From assembly GCA_030272585.1 (NCBI GenBank), contig BSYQ01000012.1:2480001-2544000 (forward strand): a stretch of 64,000 nt of DNA, given 5' to 3'. Made by a program: the position numbers and the translations under genes. Origin of the DNA: Bryopsis sp. KO-2023. Its lineage: Eukaryota; Chlorophyta; Ulvophyceae; Bryopsidales; Bryopsidaceae. Shown here one piece after another: positions 10,507 through 21,610 of this stretch. The number at the start of each line of letters is the position of its first letter. Within the stretch, counting starts at the first letter, position 1. The notes beneath the pieces were generated by a model, which was not told the DNA's origin, ran no database searches, and saw only the letters and a list, made by a program, of their open reading frames with translations.

Positions 10507-10972
10507 CAGAGATAGGACTTTCCGGTTACGGTACCGTAAACCGTACCGTAACCCCACTCCGGTCACTTACGGTTACGGTAGTTACGGTCCGGACCGGAGT
10601 GGTTTTCGTGCTCGGAACCGGACCACCGTACCACTCCGTACTGCTCCGGTACCGGACCGTACCGACCGTAACCACCGTACCAACCGTAAACCGTAAATAG
10701 TAACCCCCGCAGGGTCCCGAGAACCCAAAGGAACCCAAGGGGATTCGAACCCACGACCTTACAGACTACAGCCTAACGCTTTAGCACTGAACCACACTAC
10801 TTCACGATGATTTAGGGGCTACCGTAGCTATACCGTACCTGTTCCGTACCGTAAAAACAACATATTACTCCGGTTACGGTACGGAGTTACGGCCGTAATA
10901 CGGAACCGTAAACCGACCGTAACCGGACCGGACCGTAGCCGGACCAAAAATTTGGCCCAAGTCCTATCTCTG
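10507..10972. mobile_element. 466-bp hAT-type non-autonomous element
   Basis: Inverted ends CAGAGATAGGACTT are flanked by a perfect 8-bp duplication CTCCATAT (10499-10506 and 10973-10980), the hAT signature. The CAGAG ends are shared with the 232-bp family, but the rest differs. The body is dominated by shuffled ACCGTA/TACGGT motifs in both orientations, able to fold extensively. In the middle (about 10722-10800) sits a tRNA-like sequence on the minus strand. No transposase is encoded. Confidence 0.85.
10722..10800 (-). other. tRNA-like sequence inside the hAT-type element
   Basis: On the minus strand it reads GTGGTTCAGTGCTAAAGCG (D-arm/box A-like), then CTGTAGTCTGTAAGG, then CGTGGGTTCGAATCCC, a perfect T-arm with consensus box B. 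An anticodon stem does not form cleanly, so this is probably a tRNA-derived pol III promoter module or a pseudo-tRNA rather than a working tRNA gene. Confidence 0.55.
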
Positions 10973-11070
10973 CTCCATATGTCATCACTTTCCACAAAAC
11001 TATGTTACAAGACAACCCAAACCCAGAGAAGCTCCTGGTGCTCGCCCGTCTGGTTGACTTAGCTCAAAAC

Positions 11071-11302
11071 CAGAGTTGTGCCGAAGTCGTTTTTGCGACA
11101 ACGACAACGGCCGTTAACGGCGTTAACGGTTAACAGCCGTTGTCGTTGTCGCAAAAACGACGTCGGCACGACTCCGATACATTTTCCAATAATTTATAAT
11201 TTTTTCAAAATCTCAAACGCATGATTGTCGACGAGCTGATTGGCGGTTGGGACCGTCCCTTGGAGCCGGAGTTGTGCGCCGTTGCAACGGCGCACAACTC
11301 TG
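11071..11302 (+). mobile_element. 232-bp hAT-type foldback MITE, copy 2
   Basis: The ends and length match the copy at 7749, with its own 8-bp duplication CTCAAAAC (11063-11070 and 11303-11310). The large left hairpin differs by only one or two bases and the right palindrome (11267-11302) by one base, but the roughly 92-bp spacer is almost unrelated to that of copy 1. Confidence 0.85.
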
Positions 11303-11900
11303 CTCAAAACAACTGTCAGAAATCGAACTCAGAATGTACAGGCCTGTACCTGTATGAATTATGGAGTCAAGACGAAAAGGGGGTGAGGACGATGTGATGA
11401 GTTCACCATTTTTGTTGTTTAGCTTAAAGAAACTGAACTGAACTGAGAGTAGTATTGGGGAAACTAAGAAGACAAGGGGAACCACCACGTTAACCGCTCA
11501 TTGTCCCCTATCTTTCCGCATGCACATGGAATACAATACTATTTTTTCGCATTGAACGATAGCGAGTGAAATTTGACCCCTCTTCGAATCCTTCATGTTG
11601 TTAATTGGTTTCCAATAGTTTACTACTTTTTTAAAGAAATAGTCTCTGAAAGTTTATCATTGTGTGAAAGGTTTTTTCGAAAAGCTACGTTCAACTGTAT
11701 AAAGGTGAGCTAAAAGAGGCAAACTAAACTCGTTTAAAATCACTTTGTTTGTTTGTTTTAAATGATGAAACGGGGGACAGCACAACATAACATAATTACA
11801 CGCGACAGCACAATACAACCAGAAATAAAAAGATTACAAGTCAGTAAAGTGTCAACTGTGCTTAAACAGCCCGCCAAATCCAATAATACCATAACTAAAT
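11303..11900. other. Gene-free stretch
   Basis: No supported coding sequence. A short (TTTG)n run lies near 11745. Confidence 0.3.
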
Positions 11901-11904
11901 ACTA

Positions 11905-12180
11905 CAATCACCAATCAATCAATTAATTACAGAAAAAGAGGCCATCACCCCCAGAGATTAAGCTCAAAGCGAGTGTCGACGTTTATACATTCAAAACAAA
12001 ATAGAAGCCAAAAGCCTAGTAGAGATCCGGGAAAAAAGAGCTTTCGGAGACGTATGTCAAAAGACCTAGGAGTAGTACCGACGAATATCCGAATAACCAC
12101 AACAAAAACCAGTGCCAACGCTCCCACCCTCCAGTCAGTTATCCCAACCGACTAAGAAGGCTCCCACGCTTGTCCGACAC
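11905..12180 (-). mobile_element. 3' fragment of a non-LTR retroelement
   Basis: Read on the minus strand, it ends GGGGGTGATGGCCTCTTTTTCTG... then TAATTAATTGATTGATTG. This matches the ends at 13098-13148 and 48598-48650 (GGGTGATGGCTCTCTTTTGC). Upstream an open stretch (LALVFVVVIRIFVG) is not recognisable. The 5' limit is approximate. Confidence 0.45.
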
Positions 12181-12239
12181 TCCGACCAATGCACACGCAT
12201 CAAATGAGCTAATCCTTGCAAACCAATTTCACCTCCACC

Positions 12240-14660
12240 CCTCGTGCCTCCAACAGCCGCTTGGCTTCCAGCACTACTGGATCAGTTTTAAAGTCTTCTT
12301 TTCGACAACAAACGTTTGTTGGTTAACCATGATTTGCTGAACACTATCCCCCACCAAGCATAACTGTTGGAGAGCCTCCGGAGTTATGCTTTCTACATTC
12401 AGCGCCAGCCGCCTCAGCTTGGGCATTTCTGAGAGCCTCACAATTCCCCGGGCCCCCACCTCACGCCCCCACAAAGACAACTCCACCAAATTGGGCAGCT
12501 TAGTCAGCCACTCCAAATCACCATACCCCACCCTCCCCTCACCATTCCCCAGCGCCAGCTTTTCCAAAAAATACAGAGACGTGGTTTTACCCATGAGCAG
12601 TCGATTATCGGCCCATGACAACAGACCCCACACCTCCAATTCCCGCAGCGATGGGGGCAAAGCGTTCAGAAAACCATGATTGAATTCATTTGTGGGCAAT
12701 CCGAACGAACGCCAGTAAATTCTTAGCAATCCGAACGAACGCCGGTAAATTCTTAGCTGAGTGAGTTTGATCAAACTGTGGAAGTGGGACGATATAATGG
12801 TGTACCAAGGGAAAACAGGATTTGTCGGTTGTGTCGGTCCGCGGTGGAAGATGAACGGCATTTTCTTTTTGAATGTCCTTTTTATTCTTCCTTTCGTTCT
12901 TTGCATTCAGATGTTTTTCGATGGGCTAATCCCAAGGATCTTTTTAGTAGGGTGCCATCGGGCAAATTAGCTTTAAAATGGCAAAATGGCTTCAATACGT
13001 TCAGCAGGTTTACAATCCTAAGGTTTTTGTTTTGTTTTTGTTTTGTTTGTTTTTCTCTTTCTTTTCTTTCCTTTTTGTCTTTGTTCCAGCATCATAGAGG
13101 GTGATGGCTCTCTTTTGCTGTGGGTTGTAATTATGATTATGATTATGGTCAAACTGGCTAGGGTATTGAGAAATGATTAATCCAATATCAGGCACCAAAA
13201 GTATTCAAATGAGTCAACGGACAAGCTGCGAAGTCGAGGATTGCACCTGAATTTGGTTTTCTTCAAGCTAACACAAACATTGAAAAAAAAATCAAAAATC
13301 AAACACTCCTGAAAATGCATTTGATTTTTTTGACAGAATGCAAGAAAGCAGAGCAATGATGGAGCAAACATGTCAAGACCACCTTCCCAAAAATCAAGAA
13401 TTGTATTTTTAGAAAAACTGTAACTAGACTGAGCATTAGTTGACAGAATTTCAGAGCCCACCCGTAGTTTCTCACACTTTCGTTGCAAATCAAACTCACC
13501 TGCAATCAACTATGAACAAATTTTCCAGATTGGGGCATTTCTCCACAATGGCCAGGGTCGTGTGGTTGATGCTCAAATTTTTCACAGAATTCATTGGAAT
13601 CAGGCTTCCAAATTCAGTCTTTGTTACATTAGCAAGGTTCAGCGTCTGAATATGGACCCCAGAATTCAACACATCGCAAACCAACGAGGAGATCCTCAGA
13701 CTTAAAGATGCTAATGCCAAAAAAGACAGAAAAAAATCTATTCAAAAACGAAGTGAATGCTCTATTTCAATCTTTTTTTTTATATAAATTTTTGTTTGGG
13801 GGGGGGGGGAGCGCAGGTGGAACTTTTTTCAGTCTCCCCCCCCCCCCAAAAAAAAAAAAGAAGATTATGTTTTACAATTTTTTCTTCAGCTGGGTTTGCC
13901 TTCCTTTTGGGGGGGGGCAGCATCGAGGCATTCCAAATTCAAAGAGAAAAGGAAAAGAAAATGACAAGGCAACTAATTGTTTTATTTGTGGCGGGACCTT
14001 CTGTTCTCACCGCTTATAATTCATTTTCTGAAATTATTCTTGCGTCCCAATTTCATTGACTGTCAAATTTTTCACATGGGCCAGCGATCCCTGCAAGCTC
14101 TTAGGAAGCTGCTCCAGCTGCTGGTCTCCAGTCACACTCACTTTTTGAATGTGACTGGTCATCTCCAGGTACCAGCTCTTGTTCAAGGCCCGCAGCGTCA
14201 AAATCCATTCCCCGAAGTTTTCCCCATCGTTTCTTTTTTCTTTCAAAAACCGGATCAAAGGGCGACCCACTGTGTTAGCATTGCACCAGGGCTGGAAACA
14301 AAAACAAAAAAAATGCTTCACAATATATTCTGGTCAAAGAATAAAGATGAGGTGCTGGTTTAAAAAACTTCGACCAAGTAAGGAATCCACCATAGAGAAC
14401 AAGAATATATTCGTTATAATTTTCCATAAGGCTGAGTGTTGCTTTAACATGACTAATCAATGCCACCAAAAACAACACTGTTCCCATGTTGAGAGGAAAA
14501 TGGGGATTGAAAAACAAACCCCTAAAAAAAAAAAACGGAGAGGGAAACCGACAGCGTTTCATCGAAAACGTTTTTATCGTGAAACCTACCATCGAAGCAG
14601 TTCGATCCATGGCGGCGCAGAGAACAGTGGGGTTTTATTTTATTTTTTTATTTTTATTTT
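12240..14660 (-). pseudogene. F-box/LRR-like paralogue A, broken by deletion and LINE insertion
   Basis: This is a tandem relative of the gene at 17860-19970. Recognisable pieces on the minus strand: an F-box-like start near 14610 (APPWIELLRW), an exon from 14291 (PWCNANTVGRPLIRFLKE ... ALNKSWYLEMTSHIQKV), an exon about 13703-13500 with leucine-rich repeats (VKNLSINHTTL, ENLFIVDC) and donor GTGAGT, a short degenerate exon near 13245 (CNPRLRSLSVD) that soon hits a stop, and the C-terminal LRR part at 12700-12274 (LPPSLRELEVWGLL; LPNLVELSLWGREVGARG). A 370-bp LINE fragment lies in the terminal exon, a 29-bp tandem duplication near 12690-12755 is unique to this copy, and a segment present in the other copy is missing. 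I infer a pseudogene. Confidence 0.6.
12779..13148 (+). mobile_element. 5'-truncated non-LTR retroelement inserted in the F-box/LRR pseudogene
   Basis: A plus-strand open stretch reads RYNGVPRENRICRLCRSA followed by VEDERHFLFECPFYSS, the CxxC...HxxxxC zinc-knuckle-like end often seen after reverse transcriptase in non-LTR elements. It is flanked by TCAAACTG at 12771-12778 and 13149-13156, present once in the unbroken paralogue at about 18420-18440. It ends in GGTTGTAATTATGATTATGATTATG, matching the tail of other copies in this window. 5' truncation and target duplication are typical of LINE integration. Confidence 0.75.
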
Positions 14661-14903
14661 TTTCGCGAAAGCGACGTTGGCCATACGAAGTGACCTGGAG
14701 AGGAACGCAACGAGAAAACATGGAGTAACTAAACGCAAATTGGGACGGTTTCGTTGCGAATATTACGCACAGCGCGTGTCTTTCTCAAAGGTTTTTGGAG
14801 TGCCCCCTTTCCCCCCGCTGTTTTTTTTTTCTCCTCAAGAAACGCTCGATAATCGTAACGGCTTCTTCAATTTTGGTTGGCGGGGATTTTTTTGAAGCGA
14901 AAA

Positions 14904-16675
14904 ATGGATGAATTTAAGAACGAGAACTGCCCATGGTGGGGAGATTTGGATTCGAACGGGTACTGTGTGATCGACGGCGTGGTTTCCAGAAAAGATTGTC
15001 GACGATTGAGGGACGGCATTGTCGATTGCTTTGACACAGCAGGTGGTTTTTATATCCATCCCCCAAAATAAAAAATTGTCAAATAAAATTGGTAAATAAA
15101 AAAATAAAAAATAAAAAATAAAAAAGCAAATGAAAAGAGATAGAAAAAAACAGATATTTCAGCAAAACCAATCAGATTTTTTAGGATAATTCATATTTTA
15201 AATTTTTTTGTGGACCAGGGGTTTCTTCCTTTACTGGAGGTTGAGTCTTTTTCAACGAACCAACAAACATGCCAGCAGTATACATTCAATCAGTTTACGG
15301 AAAAAAAAAAAAGGAAAAAGAGGGGAAAGCTGAATTTTTCACTGGGTGCCACCCATTCTCGCCTTCTTTCCTCAATGCCAAAAAGTAAGCTTGCTTTTTT
15401 GTAGAAGCAAGTTTGATTATCGATTTCGGTTTGTTTTTCGACAAAGGTTGGAGAAACGCCAGAGGTAAATGGGACCTTCCCAGAAACTGCCATGGCATTT
15501 TTCAAGGATTCGGTGTGGGGCATCTGTTGGAAGTTTGGGAAGCCAGGAAGCTGTGCAAAAAGGTGTTTCAATCTCTGTGGGACACCGAGCAGCTTCTCTG
15601 CAGCTTCGATGGAATGAGCTTCGTTCCGGAAGGGAAAAACTGGAAAGATGTGGATGCCACCTGGTACCATATCGACCAAGGTGTCGAGAAAAGGGGTCTC
15701 AGATGCATACAGGGTGAGTGTGTTGCTGAGTTTGGGCATTCTGGGAGGTAATAATTGTGTGTGTGGATTTGTGACAAAAAAAAAATGTATATTTTACTTT
15801 TTTTGTCCTCAAAAAAGAAGCTAAATTAAATATAGCACAACAAAAGGATCTGTGGACTATGAGTTTTCAGCAAAAAAGCAAACAAAAATACTCTTCGATG
15901 GGTGCTTATTTGTTTAATTTTTACAGTTTAAATGAAAAACACCATTTTTTTCAAAATAAAAAAACTTGTTTGATTTCTTAAACGAGGGACCAAATCACCA
16001 CCACAATCAGGGTATCTTTTTTTTTTGACCTTTGTTTTTTCCTTTCTTCTTCTCCACTCTCCTGTTGTTGTTTTTTTTTTGCTTTTTATTCAAATTTTTT
16101 GTTTTTCAACTTTCCTTCTGTTTTTCTTGTATTTTTTGCTGTGCACAGGGCTTCTCACGCTGAACGATATGCGTAGAACGGACGCCACGTTTTCTGTCGT
16201 ACCAGGGACCCACCGATTGCACGATGATTTCTCCGAAACGTTCAAACACGCGGACCTGGCTGCCCAAAGAGACTTCCTGCGCATGGGCACCCCGAAACAC
16301 GACCCCCTGAAAACATGGAAATTCTATACCGCGAAAGGCTGCGCACCCGTCCGAGTGTCGGCCAAAGCTGGCTCCATGGTGCTGTGGGACAGTCGCTGCG
16401 TTCATTGCAACGTGCCGCCGGTGTCGACGCCTGGGCAGCGCGAAAGAATGGTGGTGTACGTCTGTATGCTGCCGAAATCGGAATGCTCCGCGCACGAGTT
16501 GGCTCGAAAGGCGGCGCATTTTAACGCAGGGACGATGACCAGTCACTGGCCTTACCCCGTGACGGCGTTTTGCGACCAGGTCAGGAACGCGGACGATTGG
16601 GCGAGAAATATTCCAGTGAAGTTCGAACACCTGAAGAGGGACGAGCAAGTTTGCTCGCTGGCGGGGCTCTTGTGA
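14904..16675 (+). CDS. Phytanoyl-CoA dioxygenase-like (PhyH) Fe(II)/2-oxoglutarate oxygenase
   Basis: Predicted non-haem iron and 2-oxoglutarate dependent hydroxylase; the substrate is unknown. Three exons: 14904-15042, 15447-15713 and 16149-16675. Both introns are phase 1 (donors GTGGTT and GTGAGT) and the total is 933 nt, 310 residues, usual for PhyH proteins. The iron-binding H-x-D is His121/Asp123 in ATWYHIDQG. The distal His is 221 in DSRCVHCNVPP, and an Arg in PGQRERMVVY (233 or 235) would bind 2-oxoglutarate. No signal peptide or membrane segment. It lies between two F-box/LRR paralogues on the opposite strand, with its start about 250 bases from the first exon of paralogue A, so a shared bidirectional promoter is possible. 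The oxygenase fold is confident; the family name is by motif and length. Confidence 0.85.
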
Positions 16676-17859
16676 TTTGTTGTTGATTTGTGTTTTCGTG
16701 ATAGAAACGGGACGGTGAATCCACGTGTTTTTTTTTGGGCGGCGCCGCCTTTTTTGGATGGTATGCTTTGGAATATGTCTGTGACTGCAGAGGAATTGAC
16801 GTTCGGAATTCGTGTCTTACATGTAAGGTGTTTCCTCAGCTTGCGCTGCCTGTTAAGTTCTGAGCAGCCTTCTCTAGACCCACCAAAAAAAAAAACTCTT
16901 GAAAAGGAAAAATTCCAAATCTTGCACATTCTTTTTCTGTCACTGAAGCAAGAAAAGATAAAGTGGGTCAGGGTACTATGTCTCTTTTTTGTTTTTGGGA
17001 TTCTTTTCAAGTTCGACAGGAGCTCCCAATATTGTGATTAATCAGGTTTGGAAAGAAAGAAATTTTAATTGTTTTTGCGAATAGGATGATACATCTTTTG
17101 TAGATGCTTTTTTTAGAAGGGGAGGGGAGGGGGGGGAGAGGTGCCCTTTGAAAAATTGACATTTGATGGTCCAGGGTGTTCTGTGTGCATAAGTTAATTT
17201 TTTTGTTTTATGAGCCATGATTTATTCAGTGTATGTCACAGAGGCTATGCACAGTTGCATTTTGCTGATTTGTATTACTGTCGTGATCTGGATCAGGTGT
17301 GTGTGTGTGTACTTGCAAATCCTTTTTCCACATAGAAACTTGCTTCTCCTGAATGTACTTTTTTACAACTGTCACAATTTCGTTTATTTTTGCAGTCCCT
17401 TCTCCTCTGCTTTTTTTGATTTTAACTATCCTTCTTTTGCTTTATGATATTATTTGTCAGAATGTCAAAACTCCCTCATTTATTCTCCTAACGTTCAATC
17501 ACTTGGCCCCTCTTCGTTTTTTCTTTTCCTCCGACTTATCGTCACTACCGCTATCCTTTCTTTTCTCACTCAATGTAACTGCTTTTACTACTTGCGTCAC
17601 ATTTTCTTCACACTCTTAAACTGAGTTATTCTACACTGTTGCTTTTCGACAAGCGAATCTTGACCTTACAAAAAGGTGTTCGCATACAGATGGTACATAA
17701 TTTATCCTTGCACCAAACTAACATCCAGTCAACCCATAAACATAAAAATGGGCACATTAACAACACGTAGCACTTGGAATCTTCACTCTAGTTGGCTCCA
17801 CACCACACACAATGAAATCTGATTCCCATTTTTCGGTTTCACCTATCCAGCTGGATAAA
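16676..17859. other. Intergenic stretch between the PhyH-like and F-box/LRR genes
   Basis: Convergent 3' flanks of the two genes. Purine/pyrimidine-rich patches (G-rich at 17118-17140) are seen; no coding sequence is supported. Confidence 0.35.
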
Positions 17860-19970
17860 TTAAATCAATTTCACCTCCACCCCTCGTTCCTCCAACAGCC
17901 GCTTAGCCTCCAGCACCACTGGATCGGTTTCCAAGTCCACGAATCGACAACAAATGATGATTTTCTGGACACTGTCCCCCACCCAGCATAATTGTTGGAA
18001 AGCCTCCGGATTAATGTTTTCCACATTCAGCGCCAGCCGCCTCAGCATGGGTATTTCTGTGAGCCTCACAATTCCCCGGGCCCCCACCTCACGCCCCCAC
18101 AAAGACAACTCCACCAAATTGGGGAGCTTAGTCAGCCACTCCAAATCATCATAACCCACCCTTCCCTCACCATTCCCCAACGTCAGCTTTTCCAACAAAT
18201 TCAGAGATGTGGTTTTTTCCATGAGCAGTTGATTATCGTCCCATGACAACAGACTCCACACCTCCAATTCCCGCAGCGATGGGGGCAAAGCGTTCAAAAA
18301 ACCATGCTTGAATTCATCATTGCTGTATCGCCGTGACACGGCGCAATGAAGGTTTTGTAAGGCGTCCATTCTGGATGGGGAAACAGCACGACGTAGGTAC
18401 CGGGAAATTCTTAGCTGAGTGAGTTCGGTCAAACTGGCTAGGCCATTGAGAAATGACTCATCCAATTCCAGGCTCCAGGAAAATTCCAGATGATACAGAT
18501 ATGGGTTATCAATTTTGAGAGCATCGGGGCAGTGAATAGACAAGCTGTGAAGTCGAGGATTGCAGCTGAATTCGGTTTTCTTCATGCTTTATGGCACAAA
18601 CATTGAAAAAATCAAACACTCCTGAAAAATGCATTCCATTTTTTTCAGAGGGTGTAAGAAAACAGAGCAACGTTGGAGCAAACATGTCAGATCACCTTCC
18701 CAAAAGTCATGAATTGTATTTTAAAAAAAACTGCAGGTAGGCTGAGTATTGGTTCACAGAATTTCAGAGAACACCCATAATTTCTCACACTTTCTCATAA
18801 TCATCACACTTTATCCAAACTCACTTGTAACCACGCATGATCAAATTTTCCAGATTGGGGCATTTCTCCACAATGGCCAGGGATGTTTGCTTGATGCTCA
18901 AATTTTTCACAGAAGTCATTGGAATCAGGCTGCCAAATTCAGTCTCTGTTATTTTAGCAAGACTCAACGTCTGAATATTGACCCCAGAATTCAACACTTT
19001 ACAAATCCTTGAGGAGGGCCTCAGACTTGGGGATCCTGATGCCGAAAAACAACAAACAGAAAAGCATTCATTCAAGAATGAAGTTGCATGTATCAAGGCA
19101 CCGCGTTCTTTCAGTCTTTCTCAATCTTCTGTTGTTTTTTTTTTGGGGGGGGGGGAGGGCAGGGGGCAACTTTTGTTTCTGTCCCCACCCCCGAAAAAAA
19201 AAGAAAATATTTTTTACTGTTTTTCCTGTTGTTGCTGGATTTACCTTCCTTTCTCTTTTTTGGGCAGCATCGAGGTATTCCAAATTGGAAAAAAATAAAA
19301 TAAAATAAGCAGACACCCAAAAAATTGTTTTTATTTTTGATGGGACCTTCCATTCTCACTGTTTATAATTCACTTCTTAAATTACCCACTGAAACACTTG
19401 TTTTGGTTCATGTTTTTTTTATTGTCTTTTGCTGGGGGTGTACCTGATTTCTTTTTTTTTTTCTTTTTTTTTTTCTTTATTGGCGCAGCCCCAATTTCAT
19501 TCAGCCCTAAATTTTCCACATGGGCCAGTGATCCCTGCAAGCTCTTGGGAAGCCGCTTCAGCTGCCGGTATCCAGTCACACTCACTTTTTGAATGTGGCT
19601 GGTCATCTCGATGTACCAGCTCTTGTTCAGGGCCCGCAACTTCAAAATCCATTCCCCGTAGTTTTCCCCATCGTTTCTTCTTTCTTTCAAAAATCGGATC
19701 AAAGGGCGACCCACTGTGTTAGCATTGCACCAGGCCTGGAAACAAAAACACAAAAAAATGCTCCACAATATTCTGGTCAAAGAATAAAGAGTAGTGGAGT
19801 AGTGAAAAACATATGAGGATCAGGGCGACTTTTCTAAACTGGAGAGCGGGGCCGACAACTTTTCCTTGAAAGTTTGTTCGATAAACCAACCGAAGGAGGT
19901 CGTTCCATGGCAAGGCGCGGAGGACAGGATTCTTCTTCCGACTTTCTCCACGCGCGTACACCCACATAAA
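17860..19970 (-). CDS. F-box/leucine-rich-repeat-like protein, paralogue B
   Basis: Probable substrate-recognition subunit of an SCF-type ubiquitin ligase, inferred from domain layout. Exons on the minus strand: about 19967-19880 (F-box-like start VLRALPWNDLLRL), from 19735 to about 19510 (AWCNANTVGRPLIRFLKE, then ALNKSWYIEMTSHIQKVSV, the distal F-box part), 19035-18825 (VKNLSIKQTSLAIVEKC, NLENLIMRGY; donor GTGAGT) and 18565-17860 (LRR part ending ...ERGVEVKLI and stop). LRR-type units are LPPSLRELEVWSLL, LNLLEKLTLGNGEG, LPNLVELSLWG and IPMLRRLALNVENI. I could not fix the splice between the second and third exons; a fragment LEYLDAA near 19280-19265 may be another exon. A direct tandem duplicate lies at 12240-14660. 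Confidence 0.55.
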
Positions 19971-20095
19971 AGAGCGCCGCGAGCTTCCCCAGCGCTCTGA
20001 GCGCTTTCGAGATCTTCACCAGACGGAGTGACCTGGGGAGAAACGCACTGGTGGCAGCCAATCATTGAAAAGACGAGGGGTGGGCTGTTTCATTA

Positions 20096-20755
20096 GGCTT
20101 TACGAATTTGATAAGTTGTTTCGCGTTACATAACGATCCTATTTTTTTTGAAGGGGGGGGGGGGATGTTGTAAAACGGATGTTTTTGTAAGATGAGTCAA
20201 AATGGATTAATTTCCTTAAAAGTATCAAAGGAACTGCTGAATATTTCCAAAAAGACCACAATATCGAGAGTTTCAACAAGAGAGTCCTTCAATTCCTCAT
20301 AAAATAACAAAATCTCAACGTTAAACGACGCTGAAGAGACTTATGCTCGCCGTCATGAACGTGGAAGAGAACCACTTTGATATCTCGTTCGAATTTGCAG
20401 GGCTGCAAGGAAAGTGGATAGGTTTGACACAAAAATGTTGCGGTACAATGCTCGTACGTTCGGAATGATCGTTTTTGGAGAAACTCATTTTGTAGTAAGG
20501 CTTTCCACGTCAACCCTAGCGTGCAGGTCTGACAGAAATTTAGAATAGTCCCCCCACAGAAGCACCCCGAGGGTAATTGACCAAACAAAAGGCATATTTA
20601 GCACCCTCACAGGATGGGAAGGCTCCGGCCGCTTTCAAAATTTCGAAAATCGATTACTCCGGCCTATTTTACAAAATTTCCTGATTCCCCCCTCCAATTC
20701 CATGAAAAAGGAGGGGGGGGGGTAACGCGAAACAACTTTTCAAGTTCGTAAAGCC
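20096..20755. mobile_element. 660-bp PIF/Harbinger-type non-autonomous element
   Basis: Inverted ends of about 34 bp begin GGCTTTACGAATTTGATAAG on the left, with the complement of CTTTTCAAGTTCGTAAAGCC on the right. They are flanked by TTA at 20093-20095 and 20756-20758. A three-base TWA duplication and GG-start ends fit PIF/Harbinger. The only open frame (20588-20289, minus) has no recognisable transposase, so it is called non-autonomous. Poly-G tracts lie just inside both ends (20153-20164 and 20711-20722). Confidence 0.75.
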
Positions 20756-21309
20756 TTACACATTCAGACACTTCAAAAACGCTCAGTTTTGAGCATCGTA
20801 ACGGCTGCAATTATGTTTGCCGTGGAAGTTGCAAGCTGTTTCTCGGTTGAGTGGAAAGGCCAGTTTGTAAGACATGGGGCTTTTATCTTGGGCGCCGTTG
20901 AGGCTTGCCACACTTTTAATAGTGAGTCAGCTGGACCTTGTGGTTGGTGGAGAGGATTGTATTGATGACACGACTGGACTTGCTACTAGCAAGTATGTAT
21001 CTAGCAAGTTGCTAGATACATAACCTCGGCTCCATCATTGTAACATATCCTTATTCTTGCGCACCACAGCTCATGTCTCACTAACACCCGGATTGACAGA
21101 AACCAGCATCAGACCGACCAGACACCAGCGTATGGTCTTCCATGTGGTATGTCGAAAAGCAAACTTAAACAATTCAAAGGTGGTCTTGCTTTCTGGGTGG
21201 CATGTTATGATAATATGCCAAATCCGTAATTACAAAGCAAACGGAGAGGCACAAACCACGGCGTTCATTGCCCTTTTCCAGGGAGGCAAGTTACATTATG
21301 TGGTGTGAA
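20756..21309. other. Gene-free stretch
   Basis: A small imperfect repeat of CTAGCAAGT/TATCTAGCAAG occurs near 20988-21025. No coding sequence is supported. Confidence 0.3.
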
Positions 21310-21610
21310 AAGGATAGGCTTTTGGGACGCGGTAGTTAGCTGTCTGGACGCCTCCCAATCTCTGACTCGACAAGTTGCTTCAACGACAGGAGAGCGATGT
21401 AAGTATCAACCGCCGCAAAAAATCTCAGAAACAGCCTATCGAGCACCAACGCCGCCGCGTTGCGACACTCCCAAGAAAAGACGAAATCGAAACGGCAGCA
21501 CCTTTCCCCTGCTTTTTCCATACCGAACCTCAGCACAACATTTTGAACTATTCCCAACACATCCTGGCTGAGAATTTCCAGGGACTTCCCCTCGTCGCTT
21601 TCGGTCGTTC
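21310..21610 (-). repeat. Composite dispersed repeat, copy C (partial)
   Basis: The minus strand reads EGKSLEILSQDVLGIVQNV and FVFSWECRNAAALVLDRLFL, matching the coding-like parts of copies A and B. The frame stays open over a 199-codon reading frame (21935-21336), longer than in the other copies, but with no recognisable domain. The hairpin and AT-rich parts of the full repeat are not present next to it. Confidence 0.5.

Noticed and set aside
10722..10800. Functional tRNA gene
   Set aside because: The T-arm and D-arm look right, but the anticodon stem does not pair and the acceptor ends do not match. It lies in a transposon.
12761..13104. 12,761-13,104 frames as independent host genes
   Set aside because: The zinc-knuckle pattern, target duplication and shared tail identify a LINE fragment.
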